Source of the DNA: Bufo bufo | Taxonomy: Eukaryota > Chordata > Amphibia > Anura > Bufonidae | NCBI RefSeq assembly: GCF_905171765.1 | Contig: NC_053391.1 | Coordinates: forward strand, 154,871,565-154,935,564 | Direction: 5' to 3' | DNA length: 64,000 nt | Part shown: positions 21,991 through 32,250 of the stretch, piece after piece | Position numbering within the stretch: the stretch's first letter is position 1 | How the letters are laid out: each line of letters starts with the position of its first letter | The notes under the pieces: generated by a model | The model's input: only the letters and a program-made list of their open reading frames with translations | Told to the model about the DNA's origin: nothing | The model's database searches: none | Translations under genes and position numbers: made by a program

Positions 21991-24978
21991 ATGGCAAGTG
22001 GCACATTATCATACCAACAGGAGGAGATTTCTGAAATCCTGTCCCATGTCAAACTCTCCGGGAATTTTCTACAAACACCGCCTTCTGAATTCAAGGCACG
22101 CGACCTAGAGCGAGAATCACGGCGATTGCTCAACTACGAATTGCACAGCGTAACGATAGCCGAATACTTAAAGGTACAACGGATCCCGCGAGGGTTACGT
22201 ATACGCACTAGACCAACATTCTTCAAAGAAAACCAGGAATTCTGTGAGAAATTCGAGCAAATACTCAACAAGTGCTCTTTTGACCTGATGGCTCTAACCC
22301 TTTCATATCTACATAACGCTATCAGCACAACCAAAACAGAAATTCATGCAATTGAAGAACAACTACAAGATATCATAACACCAGAAGACTACAATCAACT
22401 CAAGGAGAAATTAACGACATCCCTGGCACAGCAACGCAAAGAAGTGGAGACAACAAAGAGGAACAAATTCTTCAGGGATACTGAAGACTACAGACACAAC
22501 CGAGTCTACAGATGGTCAGATGTCACCAACAACCGACCCAACTATGCCAACCGACGATCATCATCCAGGGACTCAGCGCAGTCAGGTTCAAGTGGCGACA
22601 CTAATTTCCAATACAGATCGGACAACCGACAACAGCGATCCCAGGGCAGAAGAGGCCAAAGAGGAGGAACCAATACCACAACACGAGGAAATTCCGGCAT
22701 CACCACAAGATCACAGGTACAATCATTAGTGATTAACATATCCTCACACACACTTGGGCCGGCAGAGTTGTCCCTATTGGAAAAGGGGCTCTCTTACTGT
22801 CCATCTAATCAATTGGATACCTTCCAACTTGATATAGATCTACAGAGACTATTTAGGAACATTAGACTTAAGGTCCATTTCTCCGGTAATCCTATTGATA
22901 CCAACAGAGGAGACCCCTTGCCTAAATCAGGGATATCCATCCGTGACCTTGGTCTACGCAACAAAAGTCATTTCACACCCCCCAAAACTCAACCTGCCAT
23001 TGAGACCTTCATCACCCTTATCCAACGTGACATGTCCCTATTCAGGAAAAACTTAACCATGGGCAAATATAAATTTATGCACAACCTAGATAACACAGAG
23101 AGACAAGCTCTTTCAACTCTCATACAGAAGAAAGACCTTGTCCTCAAACCAGCTGACAAGGGAGGGGCCTTGGTCGTCATGGACAAACATAAATATATAG
23201 ATGAAATCAATCGCCAACTAAGTGATCAATCCGTATACATCAAATTAACAAAAGATCCCACTAAATCAGTGTCAGAAAAAATACAAACAGTCCTACAACA
23301 CTACCTTGGACAAGGAGTTATTGACGAGTCGATAGTGACCTTTCTATCCAAATCTAATCCAACTATGCCAGTCATTTATATACTACCGAAGGTACACAAG
23401 GATCTCTTGAATCCTCCAGGCCGACCAATAGTGGCCTCGACTGACTCGGTTCTCTCACCCCTGTCCATTCTACTGGAAAAAGTCCTCACCCCCATCATTA
23501 GAAGCACTAAATCATTCCTGCTTGACACATCCTCCTTCTTAACTTTACTTCACAACCTACCCCCAGTATCCACAAACACCCTTTTAGTCACATGGGACGT
23601 AGTAAGCCTATATACATCCATCCAACACTCAAAAGGCCTACAAGCAGCTCGTAGACTACTCTCTTCACAGGACATACAACCTAGTTTAACTGACTTCTAC
23701 ATGGACCTACTTGAGCTCGTCCTATTGAATAATTTTTTCCTGTTCCAAGATACTTACTATTTACAACAACAGGGTACCGCTATGGGGTCCAATGTGGCGC
23801 CCCCCTATGCAAATTCGTACATGGCAGATTTTGAAGAAACCCACGTTTACCCACATCCACTTTTCACACAAGTACAAATATGGAAACGTTACATTGACGA
23901 TATTTTTTGCATATGGGATGGCCCATTGGACTCCTTACTGGAATTCCACACATTCCTTAATTCTATATACCCAGAATTACAATTCACTATACACTACCAC
24001 TCTGATTCCATTAACTTTCTTGATACCATGGTCACCAAACTTCCTACCGGTTCCCTTACCACAGATCTATACAGAAAATCAACAGATCGCAATAGCCTAT
24101 TACACTTCTCCAGTTTTCACTCCTTAAACACCAAAAAGTCACTCCCACATTCTCAATTCGAACGGATACGCCGTATAGTTAAAACAGCCCCACTTCAAGA
24201 AACCAGAATCACCGAAATGAAACAACGATTCCTAGCACGCGGTTATCCACAACATCTTCTCCATGAAACATCCAAACCCAAATCAAAAAAACAGACAGGA
24301 ATAGCCAATAGGATACCGTTCGTTCACACTTTTCACCCGAGTGTTAACAAAATAATCAACAGCATTAGGAACCACTGGCCCCTTTTACAAAAAGCCTATC
24401 CAGATATCAACGAATTTAAAAATCCAATATTACCTTGTACACGCCGTCCCAAGAATCTACGGGACCTAATTGTGAAGGCTGACATTGGCCCGGCCAAGAC
24501 TACCCTGAGACAAACATTCATGCAAAAACAAAAGATAGGAACCTTCCCCTGCATACATTGCACCCAGTGCTCGAATGTACTAAAAGGACCCCAATTTCAT
24601 CACCCACAGTCAGGCAAAAGCTTCCCGATCCGCGGTTTCTTTACATGCGAAACTAATTTTGTCGTCTACTTATTAAAATGTCCCTGTGGGAAGATATACG
24701 TGGGGGAAACAACCCAGAAAATACGCGATCGGGTTTGCCAGCACAAATCCAATATTAGACGCAAAAATTTACTACTCCCGGTACCAGCACACTTTGAATC
24801 AGCAGGCCACAATCTTTCGCAACTCAAATACCAAGTAATTGAACAGATCACACCTAGTAGGAGGGGAGGCGACAGAATTAAACTGTTAAAAAAGAGGGAA
24901 GCATACTGGATTCACACACTTGACAGCTTGGAACCCAAGGGGTTAAATAGGGACTATGAAATTCACAGCCTTATTTGA
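21991..24978 (+). CDS. Penelope-like reverse transcriptase/GIY-YIG protein, right copy
   Basis: Intact 995-residue frame from the ATG at 21991 (ACCATGG context). Upstream codons back to 21805 are open, but the hammerhead cut at 21804/21805 would make that ATG the first bases of the RNA, so the downstream start with a 186-nt leader is preferred. Counted from 21805, YIDD is at residues 696-699 (nt 23890-23901) and the GIY-YIG core VVYLLKCPCGKIYVGETT is at about 953-970. The C-terminus (RRGGDRIKLLKKREAYWIHT) matches the fragment at 3-179. The product would nick DNA and reverse-transcribe its own RNA in the nucleus. It is one of only two intact transposon proteins in the window. Assignment to a PLE subgroup (Neptune or Poseidon type) is left open. 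Confidence 0.93.
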   Translation: MASGTLSYQQEEISEILSHVKLSGNFLQTPPSEFKARDLERESRRLLNYELHSVTIAEYLKVQRIPRGLRIRTRPTFFKENQEFCEKFEQILNKCSFDLMALTLSYLHNAISTTKTEIHAIEEQLQDIITPEDYNQLKEKLTTSLAQQRKEVETTKRNKFFRDTEDYRHNRVYRWSDVTNNRPNYANRRSSSRDSAQSGSSGDTNFQYRSDNRQQRSQGRRGQRGGTNTTTRGNSGITTRSQVQSLVINISSHTLGPAELSLLEKGLSYCPSNQLDTFQLDIDLQRLFRNIRLKVHFSGNPIDTNRGDPLPKSGISIRDLGLRNKSHFTPPKTQPAIETFITLIQRDMSLFRKNLTMGKYKFMHNLDNTERQALSTLIQKKDLVLKPADKGGALVVMDKHKYIDEINRQLSDQSVYIKLTKDPTKSVSEKIQTVLQHYLGQGVIDESIVTFLSKSNPTMPVIYILPKVHKDLLNPPGRPIVASTDSVLSPLSILLEKVLTPIIRSTKSFLLDTSSFLTLLHNLPPVSTNTLLVTWDVVSLYTSIQHSKGLQAARRLLSSQDIQPSLTDFYMDLLELVLLNNFFLFQDTYYLQQQGTAMGSNVAPPYANSYMADFEETHVYPHPLFTQVQIWKRYIDDIFCIWDGPLDSLLEFHTFLNSIYPELQFTIHYHSDSINFLDTMVTKLPTGSLTTDLYRKSTDRNSLLHFSSFHSLNTKKSLPHSQFERIRRIVKTAPLQETRITEMKQRFLARGYPQHLLHETSKPKSKKQTGIANRIPFVHTFHPSVNKIINSIRNHWPLLQKAYPDINEFKNPILPCTRRPKNLRDLIVKADIGPAKTTLRQTFMQKQKIGTFPCIHCTQCSNVLKGPQFHHPQSGKSFPIRGFFTCETNFVVYLLKCPCGKIYVGETTQKIRDRVCQHKSNIRRKNLLLPVPAHFESAGHNLSQLKYQVIEQITPSRRGGDRIKLLKKREAYWIHTLDSLEPKGLNRDYEIHSLI

Positions 24979-25838
24979 TAGTACATTACGATACCTAACG
25001 GCCAGCATCCATGACGTCCTCCCCTCACCCTACACATTTTACTCCGGCTCTTACCATACCCAAAGACCCTCCCACGATCAGTCCACCTAGGTCATTATAT
25101 CATATATATCATATATACTATATATCGTATAGTCTACATTTGTGTATCTGTATATCTATATAAGTGATAGTATGTGGATATATTTTTTCCACCACAATCT
25201 CATGCTCTCTGTTGTTCCTCTTTAGATGCATTAGTCACACCACCCTTCACAATATTGGGTCATCCATAGTATCCTTTTCACGTTATGGTATAGTATCCTT
25301 TTTGGTATGTTACCTATATATGGTTTATGTCTGTATGTCCATATTTCTAATAACATTATCATCTATCTGTACTCATGTTTCCTATATCTTTTTATTTCAT
25401 CTCCCCACTTTACCCTTCCCCTATGTAAGCATGTCGTCTTTCCATTATATCTCCCTATTTGTACTTTCCCTCTGTACCAGCTATTAATATTCCACACGTT
25501 CCAACTATCCCCTATATTCCTGCCGGGGTTCAGAGCGAGGCTTGGTACGCATTAACATCATCTGCGCATGCGCAACACTAACATCACAAGCGAGGCTTGA
25601 GATGCATCGGCACAGACACACCGGATCTCATCCAGAAACAGGAACGAGGCGCGACACGCACTGGAATTGAGTGCGCATGCGCCATCCCCTTTACCACCGG
25701 ACGCGCTCTCTTAAATAAGGGCGCGCGTCCGACTACACCAGAGGCGCATCCCAGACAGTGCAATTGCACATCCACACAGACGCCTGTATCCTGGATATCT
25801 ACCCCAAAGCGGCAGAAGGTAGGACATCATTCAATTGC

Positions 25839-26598
25839 ATAATGCCAACAGTGTATATTAGTTTAGTATCTAATGACAATGTAATCCTTCCTGGATACCC
25901 AGCCACATATCTATGCATTTTCATTATCTCTTTTCCTGCCCTGCACGCTCTCTCTCTCTTTCCCCCCCTTCCCCCTCCCAAATCCCTTTTATCTATCCAT
26001 GGATTTGCGGCCAACTGTTCTCACCCCCAGTGGTTTTATACACCAGCGTTCTATCCTCAATATAGGGACATTTTACTTTGATTTAAGCTCCACCTAGACC
26101 ATTTTTTCCACTCCTGTTGCGTTGCTGATACCCATGGACTTTTCAGCACTTTATGGACTTCTGTTTAGTTGAACATTATATACCTTAACATGCTCCCAAT
26201 GATGATGGATTTGAATTACAATACCTGCACCGATGATATGTCCGTCCACGGACTGACAGGAGGACATGACCACAGAACCCTCTGGACCTTGATTATTGCC
26301 CAATACCTGTGTGTCCTACTCCATGTCACTTGCCTTGGCACACTTTATAAATATGTACATACAAGATGTGATCGCATTATTTATTTCATTTTTCTTTCTT
26401 TCCTTTTTTGCTGTAGTCTGATGAAGGCCAATATAGGGCAGAAACGTCATGAATTGTAAACAGCCGCACGTGTCTATTAAAAGATTCCTTTTTTGCAACG
26501 CTATTGCTGGAGTTCTTATATTATTGTTTATACGGGGTGGGAACCCGACTTCCAGCGGCAAACAGACGGCAGAGTGCCACGAAGTTTTGCCTATATAT
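25839..26598 (+). repeat. PLE 1 right copy, 3' terminal repeat (pLTR) with 73-bp tail
   Basis: Inverted counterpart of 16426-17112, extended on the outer side by 26526-26598. That tail equals the leader of the protein frame at 21882-21954. The RNA that made the right copy therefore read 150 nt past the second hammerhead site, against 77 nt for the left copy. Confidence 0.8.
26410..26464 (+). ncRNA. candidate hammerhead ribozyme with stem II mismatch, PLE 1 right 3' repeat
   Basis: Same layout as at 21766-21820, but the hairpin reads GGCC/GGCA: position 26440 is A where the other three copies have C on the sense strand. The base pair next to GAAA is lost, which should weaken this copy. Confidence 0.5.
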
Positions 26599-26773
26599 CC
26601 AAATCCAGACCTCCATGGGTTGAAAAATTTCCTTTCCATTTTTTTATTTTTGTGTGATTTTGTTGTCAGCACATTCAACTATTTAAAGAACAAAGTATTT
26701 CAGAAGAATATTTAATTAATTCAGATCTAGGATGTGTTATTTTTGTGTTCCCTTTATTTTTTTGAGCAGTGTA

Positions 26774-27092
26774 TTATACTACAATGAATTACAGAAATAA
26801 ATATCGAAAGATATTAATTAGGTGTATAATATGGTATCACAGGCCATCATATACTATGCACATGAATTACACCGAGCATAGGGACAACATGTAATCAATG
26901 CTCCGGTCTGTGAAATATACAGGTAGAGGATTCAGGATTCATAATGAAAATACATTGAATCTAACAATAACTGCATCCACGAACCAACATCAACAATAAT
27001 TGAATTATTAAACGGCAATACCAGTCAATAACTCACATTTATAAATTTATAGATCAATATATCATGATTATATATAGAGATATATGTATATA
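26774..27092. other. no recognised feature
   Basis: AT-rich sequence between two Tc1 elements. There is no coding frame. It may continue the PLE non-coding sequence that lies left of 15005, but I found no decisive match. Confidence 0.4.
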
Positions 27093-27094
27093 TA

Positions 27095-28029
27095 CCGTAC
27101 AGACCAAACGTTTGGACACACCTTCTCATTCAAAGAGTTTTCTTTATTTTCATGACTATGAAAATTGTAGATTCACAATGAAGGCATCAAAACTATGAAT
27201 TAACACATGTGGAATTATATACATAACAAACAAGTGTGAAACAACTGAAAATATGTCATATTCTAGGTTCTTCAAAGTAGACACCTTTTGATTTGATTAC
27301 TGCTTTGCACACTCTTGGCATTCTCTTGATGAGCTTCAAGAGGAAGTCCCCTGAAATGGTTTTCACTTCACAGGTGTGCCCTGTCAGGTTTAATAAGTGG
27401 GATTTCTTGACTTATAAATGGGGTTGGGACCATCAGTGGCGTTGGGGAGAAGTCAGGTGGATACACAGCTGATAGTCCTACTGAATAGACTGTTAGAATT
27501 TGTATTATGGCAAAAAAAAAGCAGCTAAGTAAAGAAAAATGAGTGGCCATCGTTACTTTAAGAAATGAAGGTCAGTCAGTCAGCCGAAAAATTGGGAAAA
27601 CTTTGAAAGTAAGGGATATTTGACCATGAAGGAGAGTGATGGGGTGCTGCGCCAGATGACCTGGCCTCCACAGTCACCGGACCTGAACCCAATCGAGATG
27701 GTTTGGGGTGAGCTGGACCGCAGAATGAAGGCAAAAGGGCCAACAAGTCTAATCATGTCAGGGAACTCCTTCAAGACTTTTGGAAGACCATTTCAGGGGA
27801 CTACCTCTTGAAGCTCATCAAGAGAATGCCAAGAGTGTGCATAGCAGTAATCAAAGCAAAAGGTGACTACTTTGAAGAACCTAGAATATGACATATTTTC
27901 AGTTGTTTCACACTTGTTTGTTATGTATATAATTCCACATGTGTTAATTCATAGTTTTGATGCCTTCATAGTCATGAAAATAAAGAAAACTCTTTGAATG
28001 AGAAGGTGTGTCCAAACTTTTGGCCTGTA

Positions 28030-28032
<3 letters not shown>
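27095..28032 (+). mobile_element. Tc1/mariner element E, internally deleted
   Basis: Long inverted terminal repeats of about 200 bp begin near CAGACCAAACGTTTGGACAC (27100) and end near GTTTGG-like sequence at 28032, next to TA. Inside, a start (ATG 27507, AKKKQLSKEK) and the first part of the helix-turn-helix are joined directly to the end of the catalytic domain (TWPPQSPDLNPIEMVWGELD, 27659-27718). The middle, with both catalytic Asp regions, is deleted, and stops are present. It could move only with transposase from elsewhere. Confidence 0.8.

Positions 28033-28074
<42 letters not shown>
28029..28074. repeat. (TA)n microsatellite
   Basis: About 46 bp of TA repeat between Tc1 elements E and F. 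Confidence 0.95.
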
Positions 28075-28077
<3 letters not shown>

Positions 28078-29618
28078 GGAGTGCAGAATTATTAGGCAAA
28101 TGAGTATTTTGACCACATCATCCTCTTTATGCATGTTGTCTTACTCCAAGCTGTATAGGCTCGAAAGCCTACTACCAATTAAGCATATTAGGTGATGTGC
28201 ATCTCTGTAATGAGAAGGGGTGTGGTCTAATGACATCAACACCCTACATTAGGTGTGCATAATTATTAGGCAACTTCCTTTCCTTTGGCAAAATGGGTCA
28301 AAAGAAGGACTTGACAGGCTCAGAAAAGTCAAAAATAGTGAGATATCTTGCAGAGGGATGCAGCACTCTTAAAATTGCAAAGCTTCTGAAGCGTGATCAT
28401 CGAACAATCAAGCGTTTCATTTAAAATAGTCAACAGGGTCGCAAGAAGCGTGTGGAAAAACCAAGGCGCAAAATAACTGCCCATGAACTGAGAAAAGTCA
28501 AGCGTGCAGCTGCCAAGATGCCACTTGCCATCAGTTTGGCCATATTTCAGAGCTGCAACATCACTGGAGTGCCCAAAAGCACAAGGTGTGCAATACTCAG
28601 AGACATGGCCAAGGTAAGAAAGGCTGAAAGATGACCACCACTGAACAAGACACACAAGCTGAAACGTCAAGACTGGGCCAAGAAATATCTCAAGACTGAT
28701 TTTTCTAAGGTTTTATGGACTGATGAAATGAGAGTGAGTCTTGATGGGCCAGATGGATGGGCCCGTGGCTGGATTGGTAAAGGGCAGAGAGCTCCAGTCC
28801 GACTCAGACGCCAGCAAAGTGGAGGTGGAGTACTGGTTTGGGCTGGTATCATCAAAGATGAGCTTGTGGGGCCTTTTCGGGTTGAGGATGGAGTCAAGCT
28901 CAACTCCCAGTCCTACTGCCAGCTTCTGGAAGACACCTTCTTCAAGCAGTGGTACAGGAAGAAGTCTGCATCCTTCAAGAAAAACATGCTCCATCACACG
29001 CGTCCAAGTAATCCACAGCGTGGCTGGCAAGAAAGGGTATAAAAGAAGAAAATCTAATGACATGGCCTCCTTGTTCACCTGATCTGAACCCCATTGAGAA
29101 CCTGTTGTCCATCATCAAATGTGAGATTTACAAGGAGGGAAAACAGTACACCTCTCTGAACAGTGTCTGGGAGGCTGTGGTTGCTGCTGCACGCAATGTT
29201 GATGGTGAACAGATCAAAACACTGACAGAATCCATGGATGGCAGGCTTTTGAGTGTCCTTGCAAAGAAAGGTGGCTATATAGGTCACTGATTTGTTTTTG
29301 GTTTGTTTTTGAATGTCAGAAATGTATATTTGTGAATGTTGAGATGTTATATTGGTTTCACTGGTAAAAATAAATAATTGAAATGGGTATATATTTGTTT
29401 TTTGTTAAGTTGCCTAATAATTATGCACAGTAATAGTCACCTGCACACACAGATATCCCCCTAAAATAGCTAAAACTAAAAACAAACTAAAAACTACTTG
29501 CAAAAATATTCAGCTTTGATATTAATGAGTTTTTTGGGTTCATTGAGAACATGGTTGTTGTTCAATAATAAAATTAATCCTCAAAAATACAACTTGCCTA
29601 ATAATTCTGCACTCCCTG
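28075..29618 (+). mobile_element. Tc1/mariner element F
   Basis: Termini CAGGGAGTGCAGAATTATTA (28075) and TAATAATTCTGCACTCCCTG (ending 29618), flanked by TA. Inner repeats with TAATTATTAGGCAA occur near both ends. It is near full length and carries a broken transposase gene. Confidence 0.92.
28293..29290 (+). pseudogene. Tc1/mariner F transposase, catalytic Asp region deleted
   Basis: From ATG 28293 the frame begins with a helix-turn-helix region (KIVRYLAEGCSTLKIAKLLK). The first catalytic block (VLWTDEMRVSLDG) follows near 28711, GGGVLVWAG near 28822, and the last block (TWPPCSPDLNPIENL) at 29060-29104. Nonsense codons lie near 28421 and 28632. Between KKNM and the SN..QRGW stretch (28987-29020) the expected MQDN-type second catalytic Asp motif is missing and the frame changes, so a small deletion removed it. 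The stop is at 29288-29290. Confidence 0.85.
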
Positions 29619-29626
29619 TATATATA

Positions 29627-31201
29627 CACTGCTCAAAAAAATAAAGGGAACACTTAAACAACACAATGTAACTACAAGTCAATCACACTTCTGTGAAATC
29701 AAACTGTCCACTTAGGAAGCAACACTGAGTGACAATCTATTTCACATGCTGTTGTGCAAATGGGATAGACAACAGGTGGAAATTATAGGCAATTAGCAAG
29801 ACACCCCCAATAAAGGAGTGGTTCTGCAGGTGGTGACCACAGACCACTTCTCAGTTCCTATGCTTCCTGGCTGATGATTTGGTCACTTTTGAATGCTGCC
29901 GGTGCTTTCACTCTAGTGGTAGCATGAGACAGAGTCTACAACCCACACAAGTGGCTCAGGTAGTGCAGCTTATCCAGGATGGCACATCAATGCGAGCTGT
30001 GGCAAGAAGGTTTGCTGTGTCTGTCAGCGTAGTGTCCAGAGCATGGAGGCGCTACCAGGAGACAGGCCAGTACATCAGGAGACGTGGAGGAGGCCGTAGG
30101 AGGGCAACAACCCAGCAGTAGGACCGCTACCTCCGCCTTTGTGCAAGGAAGAACAGGAGGAGCACTGCCAGAGCCCTGCAAAATCACCTCCAGCAGGCCA
30201 CAAATGTGCATGTGTCTGCTCAAACGGTCAGAAACAGACTCCATGAGGTTCATATGAGGGCCCGACATCCACAGGTGGGGGTTATGCTTACAGTCCAACA
30301 CCGTGCAGGACGTTTGGCATTTGCCAGAAAACACCAAGATTGGCAAATTCGCCACTGGCGCCCTGTGCTCTTCACAGATGAAAGCAGGTTCACACTGAGC
30401 ACATGTGACAGACGTGACAGAGTCTGGAGACGCCGTGGAGAACGTTCTGCTGCCTGCAACATCCTCCAGCATGACCGGTTTGGCATTGGGTCAGTAATGG
30501 TGTGCGGTGGCATTTCTTTGGAGGGCCGCACAGCCCCCCATGTGCTCGCCAGAGGTAGCCTGACTGCCATTAGGTACCGAGATCCTCAGACCCCTTGTGA
30601 GACCATATGCTGGTGCGGTTGGCACTGGGTTCCTCCTAATGCAAGACAATTCTGGACCTTATGTGGCTGGAGTGTGTCAGCAGTTCCTGCAAGACGAAGG
30701 CATTGATGCTATGGACTGGCCCGCCCGTTCCCCAGACTTGAATCCAATTGGGCACATCTGGGACATCATGTCTCGCTCTATCCACCAACGTCACGTTGCA
30801 CCACAGACTGTGCAGGAGTTGGCAGATGCTTTAGTCCAGGTCTGGGAGGAGATCCCTCAGGAGACCGTACGCCACCTCATCAGGAGCATGCACAGGCGTT
30901 GTAGGGAGGTCATACAGGCACGTGGAGGCCACACACACTACTGAGCCTCATTTTGACTTGTTTTAAGGACATCACATCAAAGTTGGATCAGCCTGTAGTG
31001 TGTTTTTCTACTTTAATTTTGAGTGTGACTCCAAATCCAGACCTCCATGGGTTCAAAAATTTGATTTCCATTTTTTTCATTTTTGTGTGATTTTGTTATC
31101 AGCACATTCAACTATGTAAAGAACAAAGTATTTCAGAAGAATATTTAATTAACTCAGATCTAGGATGTGTTATTTTTGTGTTCCCTTTATTTTTTTGAGC
31201 A

Positions 31202-31204
<3 letters not shown>
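29627..31204 (+). mobile_element. Tc1/mariner element B
   Basis: Same family as element A, with termini CACTGCTCAAAAAAATAAAG at 29627 and TTTTTTTGAGCAGTG ending 31204. It is uninterrupted, so it shows the empty site of the PLE found in element A. TA lies on both sides, and only 8 bp separate it from element F. Confidence 0.93.
29924..30944 (+). pseudogene. Tc1/mariner B transposase, stop and frameshift
   Basis: Collinear with the element A transposase. A TAG at 30119-30121 replaces a Gln codon, and a 5-bp deletion at about 30580 (after TACCGAGAT) shifts the frame. The C-terminal part continues in another frame to 30944. DESRFTL and DLNPIGHIW are present; the last catalytic Glu of PIEH reads Gly here, and the QDNA motif reads QDNS. 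The two copies carry different lesions, so they decayed independently. Confidence 0.88.

Positions 31205-31235
<31 letters not shown>
31205..31235. repeat. (TA)n microsatellite
   Basis: TA repeat joining Tc1 element B to PLE palindrome 2. Confidence 0.95.
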
Positions 31236-31239
<4 letters not shown>

Positions 31240-31306
31240 AAATAAGCACACCGCAGCACATCCATCTGGTGAAAAAGTGGTGGGATCCTTTATTCACCCA
31301 GGTAGC

Positions 31307-31340
31307 GACGTTTCGGTCCGCTTACTGGGACCATTTTCAA
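31307..31340 (-). ncRNA. hammerhead-like motif, PLE 2 left arm
   Basis: Minus strand: TTGAAAA in place of CTGATGA, hairpin GGTCC/GGACC, GAA, palindrome ACGT, C. The first catalytic box is lost while stem II and the second box are intact. Confidence 0.35.
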
Positions 31341-32250
31341 GCAATGCATACATTACAATTGTGGGTTTTTATGTGGTCATCTCAAATTAACATACATAAG
31401 TGATACTTAAACAAAATAGTAAAAATAAAGTACAATACATTTTAAGTGAATGCATCTGGACATCATATCAGAGCGACAATGCAGTCAAATACATGAATAC
31501 ATATAGTTCAGATATAAAGAACCATCGGTACATAAAATATATACTTATAACACTAAAGTGATAATCAAAGTAGAATAATTGTCACCTGTGTATGTGACGT
31601 TGTAGGAGGGCCTGGCATGGAATCGGGCAAGCTCAGATTACAGGTGGATACAGGATTCCGTGCTGTGTCTCGTGGATGCGGCGTCCCGGAACTAGACTTG
31701 CGCATGTCCGTGACGTCATTGAAAGAGCGGTCACGTGTTCACAGTAATGTATCACATGATCACCGCGTCACAGACACCGTAAACAAAGTGCTTTGATATC
31801 AGTACGGAGTAACATCTGAGGTCAAATGTCTTTCAGGATACTATTCCCAGGGTACAGAATCAGCTAATGTGCTATCAAACGATGCACTATCGCTCGAATT
31901 GTGTAGATGAGGTGGGAGGGAACAGCTACTGCTGATACCCTAGCACTCCCCACATTAACCCTTACCGGGCCAAAAGTTTCCAGAATTGACCATAATAAAT
32001 GAAAAAAACGCATACAAGAAAAGCATTAATGTAATTACAAAAAGAAGATGCAGTATAGTCCGGGATGAACCGCGCATATCCAAAACATCTGTCCTCCTGC
32101 TGAGCTGAACCCTTCCATCCATAGGTCCTATATGTGAGAAAAAAGGTGAAAATTGTGAATTAAAAAAAATATATTATCCAAATATACTTTCAATTAAAAA
32201 CATAACAAATTTCTCATTACTGGGGTCGACAAAGGCACAAGAACGTATGA

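Larger units (their letters stand above)
16426..26598. mobile_element. PLE 1: 10.2-kb head-to-head Penelope-like dimer
   Basis: Target duplication CCAAATCCAGACC at 16413-16425 and 26599-26611. The left copy is minus-oriented, the right copy plus-oriented, with 3' ends outward. Arms 16426-21195 and 21756-26525 are 4,770-bp inverted repeats with no net indel (mirror positions sum to 42,951). I saw one mismatch (26440 against 16511). The 560-bp spacer 21196-21755 belongs to the 5' terminal repeat of the left copy; the right copy lacks it. A 73-bp tail (26526-26598) extends only the right end. Each copy holds one full protein frame, and the tandem terminal repeats give a 4,644-bp unit. Confidence 0.92.
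15005..26771 (+). mobile_element. Tc1/mariner element A, split by the large PLE
   Basis: Starts CACTGCTCAAAAAAATAAAG at 15005 and ends with the inverted copy TTTTTTTGAGCAGTG at 26771, both next to TA. The Tc1 body is 15005-16425 plus 26612-26771. PLE 1 (16426-26598) sits in its 3' UTR, flanked by CCAAATCCAGACC. A sister copy (element B) at 29627-31204 shows the uninterrupted sequence there and confirms the site. Confidence 0.92.
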
